The notes below the pieces were generated by a model. That model ran no database searches and was not told the origin of the DNA. It saw nothing but the letters and a program-made list of their open reading frames with translations. Of a stretch of DNA of 64,000 nucleotides, positions 34,023 through 45,992 are shown piece by piece. Both the position numbers and the translations under genes were made by a program. Numbering within the stretch: the stretch's first letter is position 1; every line of letters starts with the position of its first letter. The DNA is from Pachypanchax playfairii (taxonomy: Eukaryota > Chordata > Actinopteri > Cyprinodontiformes > Aplocheilidae): NCBI GenBank assembly GCA_006937955.1, contig SSNP01000069.1:1631540-1695539 (forward strand), written 5' to 3'.

Positions 34023-34705
34023 GGTGCGTTCACACCAGCCACTTTGTCAACGTCAAGCAACGCTGATAACGCTCCAAATTTGACGTTTGAAGTTGAAGCT
34101 CATAACGCCTGCCAGTCAGAGCGCATAGGCGTTAAAGCCCGTAAAGCCTGACCGAAAAAGAGCGCGAAGGCGGGGCTTCCTTTGTTATCGGATGTTCGGA
34201 GCTATCGCGGATCATATTGAGACAGTGGCTTGGATTTATTTACTTCATAGATCTAGACAACGTAGACGTCGGGTGCATCAGCACCGTTTGTGGATACACC
34301 CCATTCTTCAGATGCGTCCTGAGTTTGGTGAGTTTAACTATTTGCTCCAGGAGCTACGTTTGGATGAGGTTAATTTATCTTCCATTTTGGCTAATCCTGC
34401 TTCTTTCCGGCTACGTGCTGTGACGTCTTACGTCACTACGATGAGACGCTCTGATTGGTTGACATGCCGCTTCAAGAGCGTTAAGAGCGTCAAAAGTTCA
34501 GCTAGCTGAACTTTGACCTTTTCTAGCTTTTCAAGCTTTTCAAGCGTCAACGCCTGAAACGCTAGAAAAGCTTGAAAAGTTGCCGCTCATAACGCTCACA
34601 AAGCGACGCAGAGCCGTTGACGTCTGTCTGACGCCCGTCCACCATAGACTTTACATATAAACTTGCCGCTTATGAAGTTGATGGTTGGGCCGGTGTGAAC
34701 GCACC
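34023..34705 (+). mobile_element. Harbinger-like MITE with captured transposase N-terminus
   Basis: 18-bp termini GGTGCGTTCACACCAGCC and, inverted, GGTGCGTTCACACCGGCC. The interior encodes RRRRVHQHRLWIHPILQMRP and EFGEFNYLLQELRLDE (34258-34380), the N-terminal motif of HARBI1-like transposases. No catalytic domain. An internal palindrome-rich tract (about 34480-34600) repeats CTTTTCAAGCTTTTCAAGCG. The element lies in the intron between exons 34983 and 33854 of the Kolobok-like gene. Confidence 0.75.
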
Positions 34706-36468
34706 TTTTCTGTGTGTTCACAATTAAGACCATAAAGCTGTTGTATCGCAGAACACATCCCCCGTCTATTTTTAAACTCTAATAAAGATGTAGAAATAAA
34801 GAGCTATAAACAATTACAAATTCATACAGACCAAATAATTTTATGCCTTTGTCACGCACACATAATTCTTACTTCAAATATGTTTTTTTATAACATGTAA
34901 TTTTTGATATATGAATATACAATGGAATTTGCAGCTTTTAATGTTTTTTTGAGTGAACACAGTTGGACAATACAACACATACCTGCACAACATCCCAGTA
35001 AACGGAAGCACGACACTTTTGGGAGTGAACCGTATCACAACATTGTGGAAGGACTCCATTGTTGAGGTCTGGTGCTTGGAGCTCAGCTTCTCCATCTTGT
35101 TAAGAACCCTCTTGTTTGACAACAGCTTCTCTACTTTGTACAGTGGTTTTGAACCTAAAAACATAATAAATTAAAAACAAAGCAATAACAGTTATTACTC
35201 AATAGCTACAAAAGATTATTACACACCTGGTTGCAACCATTTACTGGGATCTTTTGTCTCGCGATCAGGATGAAGGCACTTTGGAGAGACAGGATTGTCG
35301 TGGGTGTGAATATTTTGCATGTGATTTATGACTGATGTCCATTTAGCAACCTTCTCTGTGCTCGTAGATGATGAGGAGGCTCACCAATAAACATGGTTGC
35401 AAATGCTGCGTTGCCACTTCTTCAGTACTGCACAGTCCTTCTCCTTTCCAATTTCTTAGATAGACCTGGTGAACACAAAACAGATATTTAAATTGAATAA
35501 TATTATAAAATAAATTAACTCAAAACATGAAATACTGTTAACCCCTTTTCAGTTTTGGCAGTATTGTATTTACTTTTCTTCTTAATTTATTTATATATTC
35601 AATCTTTTGAAAGAGAGAAAAGTTGTTACCCTTGTCAAAGTGCCAGACGTCATAGTAGTGCTGTGTGCCCCGCTCACGAAAACATTTTTTGATTTGTGGA
35701 TGACGGTCAGTGACAAGATAGTCCACAGCCACACCCTTGGATTGGAGAAAGTCCAAACTTCTTTGGAGACCCTCTTTTTGCATGTTGTTACTCCCACCAA
35801 CCTCATTGCTCTAGTAAAAGAAAATAGAAAGTGTAGGCCAAAAAAATCTTTGTTGACATTAAAAATGATTGTCACAAATTTTGCTGTCAGTGTTTATGTA
35901 AGAACACACCAGGAGAGGTATTGAAGTGAAGTTTTAATATTGCTGTGGGTTGTAAGAGCGATGTATATGATTATGAGTTGAATAGATAGCGCTGACGAGA
36001 GTCACAGATAAATGTAAGGACAACTATGTTCATTTTGTGATTGTAATAAACATAATTCAGAGCCATATGACACAATTTACCTGAAAAAGCTGAATGTCAA
36101 TTATGTTGTTGTTCTCCATGTTTATTACACTGTAGCTTCCATATTTTGCAGAGTGCCTTGAGTCAATCAACATCATGTTATTAGTAGTACAGAATGCAGT
36201 GGACAAGCTGGGTAACATACAACATTTAATAACATTACTGTGAACTTCACCGAGTGAGTCTGCCCTCATGTCTCCACCTATTTTGACTATTCTGGCTCAG
36301 GTTTTGTAATTCTGGTTCCTGGAATGCATGCCATGTGTGGATGATTGCTGGTTCCAAGTAATTACTTCTGAATGTAGAATGTCCAATTCCTTTTACATTC
36401 ATGGCTTTGAAGACCTATAAAAAAGAGACATTTCTAATTTTTAAAAATAGGTTATGTTAACAGTACTA

Positions 36469-36783
36469 CAGGATGGGCCATTTATATGGATACACCTTAA
36501 TAAAATGGGATTGGTTGGTGATATTAACGTCCTGTTTGTGGCACATTAGTATATGTGAGGGGGTAAACTTTTCAAGATGGGTGGTGACCATGGTGGCCAT
36601 TTTGAAGTCAGCCATCTTGGATCCAACTTTTGTTTTTTCAATAGGAAGAGGGTCATGTGACACATCAACCTTATTGGTAATTTCACAAGAAAAAACAATG
36701 GTGTGCATGGTGTTAAGCACACCATTGGTATCACCAACCAATCCCATTTTATTAAGGCGTATCCATATAAACGGCCCACCCTG
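36469..36783. mobile_element. mariner-type MITE, 315 bp
   Basis: Ends CAGGATGGGCCATTTATATG and, inverted, CAGGGTGGGCCGTTTATATG, continuing for over 45 bp of inverted similarity, flanked by TA on both sides (36467-36468, 36784-36785). The transposase interior of this known family is deleted. Confidence 0.85.
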
Positions 36784-36789
36784 TATAAA

Positions 36790-37969
36790 TAGTTCTAATT
36801 AGGGATGTATGATAACTATCAACCCCGATAATTATCGGGCCGATATTAGAAAAAATGACATCATTCAGATAAGCCAGATAACAAAGTTTTCACCAATAAA
36901 TGAAGTCGATAATAAAATAATAACAAAAAATGGCGCCACTGTTCTTAGCCGGGGAATTTTTCAAACCTGCCAACATGTACGCATTTTTCGTAGCAACTCT
37001 GTAATTTGACATCCATGTATGCTAGTACGACTCGCCGCTCTAAACTATGCAAAAAACTGGAACTGAGTTCTGTTCACATGTGGTTCTCATGTCTGACAAC
37101 ACATGCAGCAGCGTGGTGAAGCAGTTTCAACCAGTCAGTGTAGAACAGCGGAGAATAACGAGTCTACAGAGCCGAACCTGCTCTCTCTGACTGCTCCTGC
37201 CTCTCTGTCCTCGCTGCACCAAGGTAAACTGTGTGTGTGTCTGTCTGCAGACCTGCCAGCAGTAAATGTGAACTGTACATATAATGTTACTTTAACTGCA
37301 CGTGGAAATATTCGAGCCAAAGTCTAAGAAAAATAAAAAGATTTGCAAGGTGTTTTTTATGCATCATCAAAGACAAAAGAGAAGAAGAGACAGAGGTGTG
37401 TGCGTGTGTGTTGTAGCTTTATCATGGCAGATGAGGGAGATGAAGACAGGGACATGACAGCAGACCTGCCAAAAACAAGAGGGTCCATGTCCCTCAGACG
37501 TTTTAGAATACATATCGAGAACAGTGTCCATGCTTGTGTGATGACTGATGCAAAAACTGTAGTTTAAAGGGTATCTGGGTCAGCAAAATAAAAATATTTA
37601 AAAAACATAGGTTACATCGGTTTGATAACATTTTTATGTTGTGAAAGTGTTTCTGTCATGATATGGAGTGAGATGTATGAGTGCTAAATGTCTATATTTT
37701 CTTTTTTTAAAGCTTTGCAATCAAAAATCTAGGTTTTATTGTTTATTTATAAAGAATTTCCAGACAGTGAACGAGGACAGTACTGCATGCAAAGCAATAG
37801 AGTTTGCAAAAGTCTGCAAAAAAAAAAGATGCACAATACAATTAATACTCAAAATATTTTGACAAGTTTGGCAGGTCTGGAATCCCAGAAACCAAGAAAG
37901 TGTCTGGGTAAGTACATACTGATGAGGCATTTGTGAAAGTCAAAATGTTTGATAGAGACAATCTGAGGA
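36790..37969. other. No gene seen, possible hAT remnant
   Basis: 36800-36850 (gataactatcaaccccgata, attatcgggccgat) resembles the ends of hAT-type elements. The open frame at 37343-37567 has no recognised domain. Confidence 0.35.
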
Positions 37970-38641
37970 TTGAAGAAATTAATGAGAAAAGTGTTTAATT
38001 TAATGGGCTCTTCTGTCCAGTCGAGCATCAGAAATCTTGGTGTTTGGTTTGACCAGTCTCTGTCTCTGGACAAACATTCAAGACTTTTGGTCAAAAATTG
38101 TTTTTATCATCTAAGAAATATTGCAAAATTGAAGACTGTTTTATCTAACACTGACTTGGAGTTGGTGATTCATGCTTTTATTTCTTCTCGTTTAGATTAT
38201 TGTAATTCTCTTTTTACATGTTTTAACAAAAATGCTCTTGATCGTCTTCAGCGAGTCCAAAATGCTGCTGCAAGACTTTTAACCGGGTCCAGCAGGTGGT
38301 CACATATCACGCCAGTGTTGTCTTCTCTGCACTGGCTTCCCATTAAATTTCGAATTGATTTTAAAATTCTCGTTTTGACCTTCAGAGCCTTGCATGGGCA
38401 GGCTCCAAAATATATTTGTGATCTCCTTCACTCATACATATCTGGTCGCTCGCTCCGATCTTCAGACCAGAACCTCCTCATGGTTCCAAAAACTCGTTTT
38501 AAAACCAGAGGAGATCGATCCTTTCAGGCCGTGGCTCCAAATCTGTGGAATGCCCTACCTTTGCCCCTTTGTGAGGCTGACACTGTTGATTCTTTTAAAA
38601 GGCAGCTGAAGACACTTTTATTTTGGCGAGCTTTTGGTTGA
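37970..38641 (+). pseudogene. LINE-2 reverse transcriptase C-terminal part
   Basis: 223-codon open frame matching the end of LINE-2 ORF2: IRNLGVWFDQSLSLDKH, FISSRLDYCNSLFTC, RLQRVQNAAARLLTGSSRW, TPVLSSLHWLPIKFRIDFKI, FQAVAPNLWNALPLPL, ending QLKTLLFWRAFG. 5'-truncated, so it lacks endonuclease and the YADD box, but the remaining frame has no stops, which suggests a fairly recent copy. Confidence 0.9.
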
Positions 38642-38806
38642 CTGGACTTTTGGTGTGATTATTATTCTTTTTATCTTTTTACTGTTTATGCTGTTTTATT
38701 GAATTAATTGTGAAGCACTTTGTGATTTTTATCTGTGAAAGGTGCTATATAAATAAAGTTTATTATTATTATTATTATTATTATTAATAATATTATTATT
38801 ATATAA
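38642..38806 (+). repeat. LINE-2 3' UTR and (ATT)n tail
   Basis: GTGAAAGGTGCTATATAAAT followed by AAAGTTTATTATTATT repeats, the typical tail of fish LINE-2 copies. Confidence 0.85.
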
Positions 38807-39524
38807 TTTATAGAGTTTGACGACCAGTTTTTAGCCGAAGATCCAGGATTTCATAGCCTCTAAAGTCTATGCTCAGGTGCACTGGTTTTAACCATAAATT
38901 GTGTATACGACCAGCTGGTGCATTCCACTCCAGATTAGGAGATGCTGCTTCAGTTACGATGGAGATTAGCAGACCGAAGCTAAAACCGATCTAACGTCTC
39001 AAGTCAGCAAACTAACTATTAGCACAACCACACAGCGGTTGTTCCTCTTCTCTTCTCTGTCTTTTTGATTGTATTACATTTTTGCACCAAGTTAGAAGCG
39101 CTCAAATTTCGTTGTACACTGTACAAGGACAATAAAGGCTATTCTATTCCTGTTGATAGATACTTTCTTTCTTTCTTTCAACATGGCAATGGGTTTTCTT
39201 TCTCTTTGGTGTTTAAATTAAATTCTTGTTTGTTTGAAGCAACTTGTTTTTGATTGAATTATAAAGACAAAATTGTCCTACCTATAATATGGCCCAAACA
39301 GAAAAAAGATTACTTCCATTAAAAAAGTTGCTTCAAACAAAAAACCTTCACTTAAAACATTTTCAATCAAATAAAAACAGTGTTCAAATGTATTTTTTTG
39401 AGTCTCAACTGTATTTTTACATTCAAACACTTAAAAATGTTTTTTTTTTATTGAAGGGAGGCTTTTTTTGTTTGAAAATATAATTTTTGACCAAAGAAAC
39501 AATTTTTTTGATTGGATAATAAAG
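38807..39524. other. No gene; LINE tail-like segment near 39100
   Basis: 39095-39150 (ttcgttgtacactgtacaag, gacaataaaggctattctat) resembles another LINE 3' tail. The rest is unassigned. Confidence 0.4.
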
Positions 39525-40400
39525 ACACAAATCTACCTTCATACAGATCAGTCCCCAGAACAGAACTAGCTCTCCTTATCAATTTGTTCAGCCTCTTCAT
39601 GTCACCTGCTCTGATGCTCCGCCCCCAACGGGTGACTGCATGTGTGATAACACTTTCCACAACAGACTTATAAAAGATCTTCCACATCTTGCTGCAAATG
39701 TTGAAGGATCTAAGCTTCCTCAGGAAGTCCAGTCTGCTCTTCAATCTCACAAAATGTGGTCTGTTTGTGAGATAGTCCTTAATCCAGGTGATTGTGGAGG
39801 CATCCACCTGTGTCTCATGGAGTTTTTTACACAATAAAACAGGCTGAATTGTGTTAAATACACTGGAGAAATCAAAGAACATGATCCTCACAGTGCTGAC
39901 TGCTTTGTCCAGATGACAGTGGATTTGTTGAAGCAGGTCTTCCACGCCAACTCCAAGGTGATAAACAAACTGCAGTGGGTCTTGAAACATGCTTTTTTGC
40001 TCATTTAGGTGGACCAACATGAGTCTCACCAAGACTTTCATGATGTGTGATGTCAGGACAACAGGCCTGTAGTCATTAAGGACTCATTAAGGACAAAGGA
40101 ACAAGGCAGGATGTTTTCCATCCAGTACTGGTACCTTCTCCTGGGTGAGGCTGAGCTTGAAGATACGCTGTAGAATCCCACATAACTAATCTGCACAACT
40201 CCTTATGACTCTGTGGGACAAACACCATATGGACCTGCTGCCTTGTTACTGTTCAGTCTCTCCAGCTGTTTCTTCACCTGACTGCTAGATACAGACAAGC
40301 AGGAGGTGGAGGCAATGGGGACACCAGCTTCTCCTGATGTTGGAGATGATGGAAAAGCACCAGAAACAGCTTTCATGACTGAGGTAGAAGGTGAGACAGT
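39525..40400 (-). pseudogene. LINE-R reverse transcriptase fragment
   Basis: The minus strand encodes DPLQFVYHLGVGVEDLLQQI, TVRIMFFDFSSVFNTIQPVL, TQVDASTITWIKDYLTNRPH, then jumps to LDFLRKLRSFNICSKMWKIF and GRSIRAGDMKRLNKLIRRAS. The region holding the catalytic FADD box between TNRPHFV and LDFLRK is deleted. The upstream part extends to about 40400 with stops. Same family as the copies at 26528 and 61600. Confidence 0.8.
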
Positions 40401-41324
40401 TGAGGTTAGACAGGGAAGCTAAAAAAAGTTATTTCTGCTCTCCAAAAAAAAGAAATGATTTCCTGGAAAGTCAAAATACTCCAGCAATGAACACATAAAC
40501 CATGGACAATGAGAAAAAAAATTGTTGTGATCTTATTTTTTTCATTAAATTTTTAAAAATATTATAATTTAAATACTAATTTATTGTGGGTTTGTTCCAT
40601 CACAGCCCTGCATAACTCCAACCAAACCACCAATGACCCCATTCTATGAGTCACTGGGATGGAAGGAAATTCCACATCAGGATTTAGTCTTGTCTACAGC
40701 TCACCTCGGTAATCGAATTAGGATGTGTGGGAATCCAAAGAGCTGCAGAAAGGGTTGTAAGTAAACAGACATCCTCTTTTAATTCCAACTAATGTTTGAA
40801 GTTCCTAACTCCAGCCCTTTTAAGAGGTGTACTTCGCTCAGTGTTGTGCACTGGAAGATTGAATTTCACAAGCTGAGTTTGTTTATTTAGCAGCAAGGCA
40901 ATGAAGGTGGAGTGTGATGAAAAGGAAGGAAAATGGTAAAAATTGAAAAAACTAAGAACAAAAAAGTGAATAATTAGAAGACACGAGTCAGAAAGAGTTA
41001 AAGTCTAAGTGGGTAGTAGGACTTTATTCAGGTGGTTAAATGCACCCCACCAGGGTCAGAATGAATGTTTTGGATGTTTGTATAGTTTGTACAGTTTGTA
41101 TAACCTAACATTCACATTAATTCTATTTTTTCTGGCATCTGTTACACTCTATCACCTGCGTAAATATCTTTGTACACCTTGTAAAATTTGAAGTTTATTA
41201 GGGTTATTCTTTGGTGTATATAGATAACCAATATACTTGTTTTTTTTTTCTATATTCCGTCTGTAAGAGCTGAATTTGTGACAAAGGTTTATTCTGTATG
41301 ATTAAAATTATAGTTTGAGGTTCT
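40401..41324. other. No gene seen
   Basis: Nothing recognisable apart from low-complexity A/T runs. Confidence 0.45.
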
Positions 41325-41640
41325 GAAAACGTAAGGTTGGTAGAGCTGTTGCCTTGCAGTGAGAAGTTCCTGGGCTCAAATCCAGGCTGGGGCCTTTCTG
41401 CATGGAGTTTGCATGTTCTTCCCATGCATGTGTAGGATTTCTCCGGGGACTCTGGTTTCCTCCCACAGTCCAATGCAAGAGGTTAATTGGTGACTCTAAA
41501 TTGTCCGTAGGTGTGTGTGTGAATGGTTGTTTGTCTGTGTAGCCCTGTGATGGACTGGTGACCTGTCCAGGGTGTACGCCAGATAGGCACCAGCCCCCTG
41601 CGACCCTGAAAATGAAGAAGAAGGTTTAGAAAATGGATGG
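41325..41640 (+). repeat. SINE-like fish repeat
   Basis: tRNA-like head (gagctgttgccttgcagtga, GGGCTCAAATCC as B box), then 'gcatggagtttgcatgttct', 'ggtttcctcccacagtccaa', 'ggttaattggtgactctaaa' and 'gtccagggtgtacgccagat'. Ends 'gaaaatggatggg'. Collinear with 47680-48005. Confidence 0.75.
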
Positions 41641-41825
41641 GTTCTTAAAGAACTCTTCTGTCCTGTGAACCTACAGGATATGCTTTGTAAACAGTTTAAA
41701 CAGTTTACCATTTTAACACCAAATTCACATCTTGTGCATGCAACATTTTAAACAATAATAGCGATAAGGATAAGAATCAATAAAAGTATAAAATTATATT
41801 AAATTTGATAATGCTAAGTCCGCCC

Positions 41826-42368
41826 TGGCTGATGCGTCGGGGGGGTTGGCAGCCTCTTGCCTTTTTTAGCCATACGCTGCGCGACAACGAATGTAAATAC
41901 AGCATTTTTGACAGGGAGTTGTTGGCTCTCTACCTCTCTACTTCCGTTTTTTCCTCAAAGACAGCTCTTTGTTGACCACAAGCCGTTGATGGTTTCTGAC
42001 CCCTGGTCTGCACAGCAACAGCGCCACCTTGCTGCTGTGTCTGAATTCACAACAGACATTCAGCATGTGACATGTTCGCTGACTGCCTGTCCCGTGCTCT
42101 GGTCTCACCAGTTTATGCGGACACTGATTTCTCGCCTGGCTGCTGATCAGCACGGGGATGCAGACATCTTCAGGCTGCAGTCTGATCCCACTGGTCTTAA
42201 GCTGAAGGAGAGGCAGGTGCAAGAGGGTGGTCCTTCCCTCCTCTGTGACATCTTAACGGGCTGTCCCCACCCCCTTGTTCCTGCTTGTGGCACTGCCGCG
42301 TTTTTGACGTTTTACATTCCCTCTCATATCCAGATGTTCTGGCCTCAGTCAAACTGGTCAGTTCTAAT
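41826..42368 (+). pseudogene. Gypsy-type retrotransposon pol fragment (RNase H and linker)
   Basis: Segments RQLFVDHKPLMVSDPWSAQQ, QRHLAAVSEFTTDIQHV, SRLAADQHGDADIF, EGGPSLLCDILTGCPHPLVP follow the order of the Gypsy RNase H end and the linker before integrase. Frameshifts are present near 41880-41960. The fragment is cut by the left end of the Harbinger element at 42369. A short stretch after 46350 may be its continuation. Confidence 0.7.
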
Positions 42369-42665
42369 GCCCCTTTCATACATGGGCCGAATGGTGTCGG
42401 GTTAGGGTCGGGTCGGATAGCGTGATGTCAGTCTAGTTTTGTTCACACACTCGCCTCTGGAATGCAGCCGTGGGCGTGAGCAATGCGCAGGTGGGTGGGG
42501 GCATGGGCTGTTTACCCTAGCAGTGACCACATTTTTAAGCGACACCAGAGTGTGTACGTGCTGAACGTGCTTGCTCTGTTCCGCATTTGATGAGAGCGGG
42601 AGTCCAAATTCGAAACCAAGACAATTTTACACCTGTTAATCCTACTGTGGTTGTACTATTTTCTG

Positions 42666-43480
42666 ATGCCAAAACGCCATCAAAAATATGAGAGAATATT
42701 GTACAAAGCAAAACAGCATGCACGTCTCCAGGCAAGTGTTAGAGCTAGTCTAAAAAAAGCACAACTTCACCGAATACACGTGTTAAGACATTCGGCAAAA
42801 AGAAGGCTTCAGATCCTTCAAAAACTCGCTCGGCAGCATCTACAGACTTTGCAGCGGCTCAGACACAGACAACGCAACATGATAAGCGCTTGCTATGTGA
42901 TATCACTGCATATACAGGTGGGATTTTGTTGTTCCTGGATTCACAGACACACAGTGGTTGGAGAACTTCCGGATATCTGAAGCAACATTTACCTACGTAT
43001 CTTTGTAATAAAGTGCGCCCAGCTATGGAGCGGAAGGACACGTTTTTCCGTGAGCGTGTGCCCGATGGAAACTTGCTACTGGGTCACAGTACAGGAGCAT
43101 CGACCATCTTTTCGGGATCAGCATCGTGACTGCCTGTGGTTGTGTGCAGTAGTTTTGTGCAGCTGTAGAGACATTTTTGAACAAATTCGGATTTCTGATG
43201 AGGGGAAATTTAGGCCTATTTTGAGAACAAGTGGGGGCTGCCACAATGCGTGGGTGCTATCGATGGCTCCCATATTCCTATCATAGCACCCACAGGTCAT
43301 CACATGGACTATTTCAACTGCAAAGGTTGGCACTCAATAATATTGCAGGCTGTGGTGGATGGAAAGGGCATGTTCTCGAACGTTTTTGTTGGCCTTCCGG
43401 GGAGCCTGCATGAAGCAAGAGTTCTTAGACTTTCCACTTTGTGGGAGCTGGCGCGCCATGGAAACCTCTTCCCCCTTTGA
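42666..43480 (+). pseudogene. HARBI1-like transposase (frameshifted, truncated)
   Basis: Nuclease of the Harbinger element. ATG at 42666 (MPKRHQKYERILYKAKQHAR). Next block WLENFRISEATFTY shifts frame before LCNKVRPAMERKDTFFRERV, then QHRDCLWLCAVV-type degenerate sequence and EQIRISDEGKFRP. The DDE block at 43241-43480 is open: PQCVGAIDGSHIPIIAPTGH, MDYFNCKGWHSIILQAVVDG, FVGLPGSLHEARVLRLSTLW, GNLFPL stop. The first catalytic Asp (GAIDG) is present; the usual second Asp in HDARV is Glu (HEARV). The C-terminal part with the catalytic Glu is missing. Not functional. Confidence 0.85.
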
Positions 43481-43658
43481 GAGAGGGGGACAAAATGTGC
43501 TTTGTCCCCCCCCATGTTTTGCTGAACAAAACAAAGTAAAAAGTGGAAATTTGCTAGTTTCTTATAAAAATCCTCTGCCAGTGACAATGTTGAATTTTCT
43601 CTTTTGTAAGTTACTGTCTTGTTTTCACTTTGTTCCTTACTCTTTGAACTTCCACTTT

Positions 43659-44305
43659 TCTACCTGCATAGAAATGAATCTGATACATATTGCACTCCTG
43701 TGAACATGGCAAAGAAGAGTGTGGGTCACATCGTTGATTTCGTTTTTCTTAAAATGACAGTATATTGTAAGCTTTGTAAACTTTTGAAACGTTTGTTATG
43801 AAATACATATCTTTTCTTCAATTGTGTTGTCTGTCTTGTCTGTGTTCAACCTTTTCACTTTGTGATCTCACAAAGAATGGATTCAGTGACAATGACGCTG
43901 ATTTATAAATTTAACAGAACCTTTCCCTTGGCCTGCATGTGGCACCTGTAACTGCATTTTTTCCAAGAAATGCCCTTTTTCTACTTTTTTGCAGGACTAT
44001 GGTAAACCAATATATCATGAAATATGCAGTCAGAAATGCTTCAAAAATCGCCTCTGTCCATTTGTAAGTCATTGGCTTGTGGGGGCCTTAAGCGGCCCCC
44101 AGACCCCCGGCCGCTAGTGCTTCGGCCCTTCGGGCCTTGCATTGACCCCCCCATTATATCTCTTTCCTTCTGAGCAGGTGGTCTTCGTGAGCATCGTTGC
44201 TCCAATGCTCAGTTTCTAATCGTGCCACGTCTCACGAGATCTCAACCTCCCGTGTCCGAAGCTCAGCATCTGTCTCCCAGGTCATCCGCATCTCCTCGGC
44301 CAGCC
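43659..44305. repeat. Assembly duplication, copy 1
   Basis: 647 bp, matching 44307-44945 on the other side of a single N at 44306. The only clear difference is an 8-bp gap in the CGGCCCTTCGGGCC inverted repeat (44120s versus 44770s). Confidence 0.93.
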
Positions 44306-44306
44306 N

Positions 44307-44945
44307 TCTACCTGCATAGAAATGAATCTGATACATATTGCACTCCTGTGAACATGGCAAAGAAGAGTGTGGGTCACATCGTTGATTTCGTTTTTCTTAA
44401 AATGACAGTATATTGTAAGCTTTGTAAACTTTTGAAACGTTTGTTATGAAATACATATCTTTTCTTCAATTGTGTTGTCTGTCTTGTCTGTGTTCAACCT
44501 TTTCACTTTGTGATCTCACAAAGAATGGATTCAGTGACAATGACGCTGATTTATAAATTTAACAGAACCTTTCCCTTGGCCTGCATGTGGCACCTGTAAC
44601 TGCATTTTTTCCAAGAAATGCCCTTTTTCTACTTTTTTGCAGGACTATGGTAAACCAATATATCATGAAATATGCAGTCAGAAATGCTTCAAAAATCGCC
44701 TCTGTCCATTTGTAAGTCATTGGCTTGTGGGGGCCTTAAGCGGCCCCCAGACCCCCGGCCGCTAGTGCTTCGGGCCTTGCATTGACCCCCCCATTATATC
44801 TCTTTCCTTCTGAGCAGGTGGTCTTCGTGAGCATCGTTGCTCCAATGCTCAGTTTCTAATCGTGCCACGTCTCACGAGATCTCAACCTCCCGTGTCCGAA
44901 GCTCAGCATCTGTCTCCCAGGTCATCCGCATCTCCTCGGCCAGCC
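44307..44945. repeat. Assembly duplication, copy 2
   Basis: 639 bp. Begins directly after N, mid-sequence. It continues into unique sequence, whereas copy 1 stops at the N. This is the pattern of two overlapping contig ends that were not merged. Confidence 0.93.
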
Positions 44946-45621
44946 AACCAATGCTGGCCTCAGATGCGGCAAGATATTGGGCATCGTACTCCTTCATGTA
45001 CTCGATGGCTGCAACCATGCCTGTCAGCCGGCGCTTTCTAGTGTCTGAAATCAAACAGAGGAGTCAGAGAGACGACGAGAGAACACAAACATACAGTCCA
45101 GGTAAAGACATCTGAGAGCACACCATTAACGCAAAACTCACTGGGGCCTTCCTGATGCTGAGAGACCGTGGGGATGAGGTCTGACGGCGTCAGATGGCCT
45201 GACGTGCCAGAGGCTTGCGTTTGAGAAGGCACGGCAAAACTGTCGAGAGCTGTGAAAAAAAGGTTTCAAATTCACGTACAACAACAAACTAATTACACAA
45301 GATGTCTATGAGCTAGCCCATGCTAAACTCACCGAGGCCTGTCTGAGGGTGAGAGCTGCCGTAAGTGGAGGGGTTTGTGGGGATTGAGCAACGTCTGAGT
45401 ACATCAAATCCCGGGGTTTGCTCTGTGTCCATGATTTCCATAAATCCCGTATATGAACACATTTGGAGAACTGTTGAATAAAAAACGTACTAAATCCATG
45501 CACAACTAGAGGCAAATGGCTAGGAGCAAGTCAACGCAGCTAGCTCGTCTGCGACTACACGTGCTCAGGCATGCGCCACAAGAGTTTTTCATGAGCTGCA
45601 TCAAAGTACTTAAATGAATCA

Positions 45622-45992
45622 TTATTCACTGTTGCCTGACATCACAGGTGTCGACGCTGTGTCCACTCCACACAGTCTCCCGTTGCTGGCTGGCCTGTCC
45701 CCGTAAATCTCGTCCATTTGTTGGAACCACTTCCACGGTGTCAGTCTGCCCCACTCCGACCGTTGTGGTTTTTGATTGTGCGGTATTTGCACTTAAGCTT
45801 TTTAAGCTTATCGCGGCACTGCTTAGAGGACCTTTGGTATCCGTGTGTAGCCATGGCATCTGAGATTTTTTAGAAGACGTGCTCATTTTGGACAGCTCCG
45901 TCCAGCTCATGCTGGACTCTGCCCTCGGACAACAAACATAAAAACGTCCTCAACTCGTCAATGGTCCACTGCAGTTTTTTTGAGGCAGCCAT
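45622..45992 (-). pseudogene. Myb/SANT-like DNA-binding protein of the Harbinger element
   Basis: ATG at 45992: MAASKKLQWTIDELRTFLCL, then EGRVQHELDGAVQNEHVF, stop TAA, KISDAMATHGYQRSSKQCRD, KLKKLKCKYRTIKNHNGRSG, a frame break, WKWFQQMDEIYGDRPASNG, stop. This is the trihelix-like Myb/SANT domain found in Harbinger accessory proteins, which bind the termini and import the transposase. Downstream minus-strand exons near 45052-44872 (KRRLTGMVAAIEYMKEYDAQ, EMRMTWETDAELR) probably belong to the same gene. One nonsense codon and one frameshift make it inactive. Confidence 0.8.

Larger units (their letters stand above)
33499..36414 (-). pseudogene. Multi-exon DDE transposase, probably Kolobok-type
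   Basis: Exons on the minus strand, each with GT-AG boundaries: 36081-36414, 35630-35810, 35227-35465, 34983-35154, 33706-33854, 33499-33605 (ends TAG). Diagnostic peptides: FKAMNVKGIGHSTFR, IGGDMRADS, HSAKYGSYSVINMENNNIID, SNEVGGSNNMQKEGLQRSLD, VTDRHPQIKKCF, YYDVWHFDK, SKPLYKVEKLL, LYLAALHFNENAGPAQA. From memory these belong to THAP-associated Kolobok transposases, whose target is TTAA. Defects: frame breaks around the GGDMRADS segment (where about 100 bp intervene before HSAKYG) and near 35450, and a TGA in the HVYW segment of exon 35227-35465. No N-terminal THAP domain was found. Two MITEs sit in or beside it (34023-34705 and 36469-36783). Confidence 0.6.
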
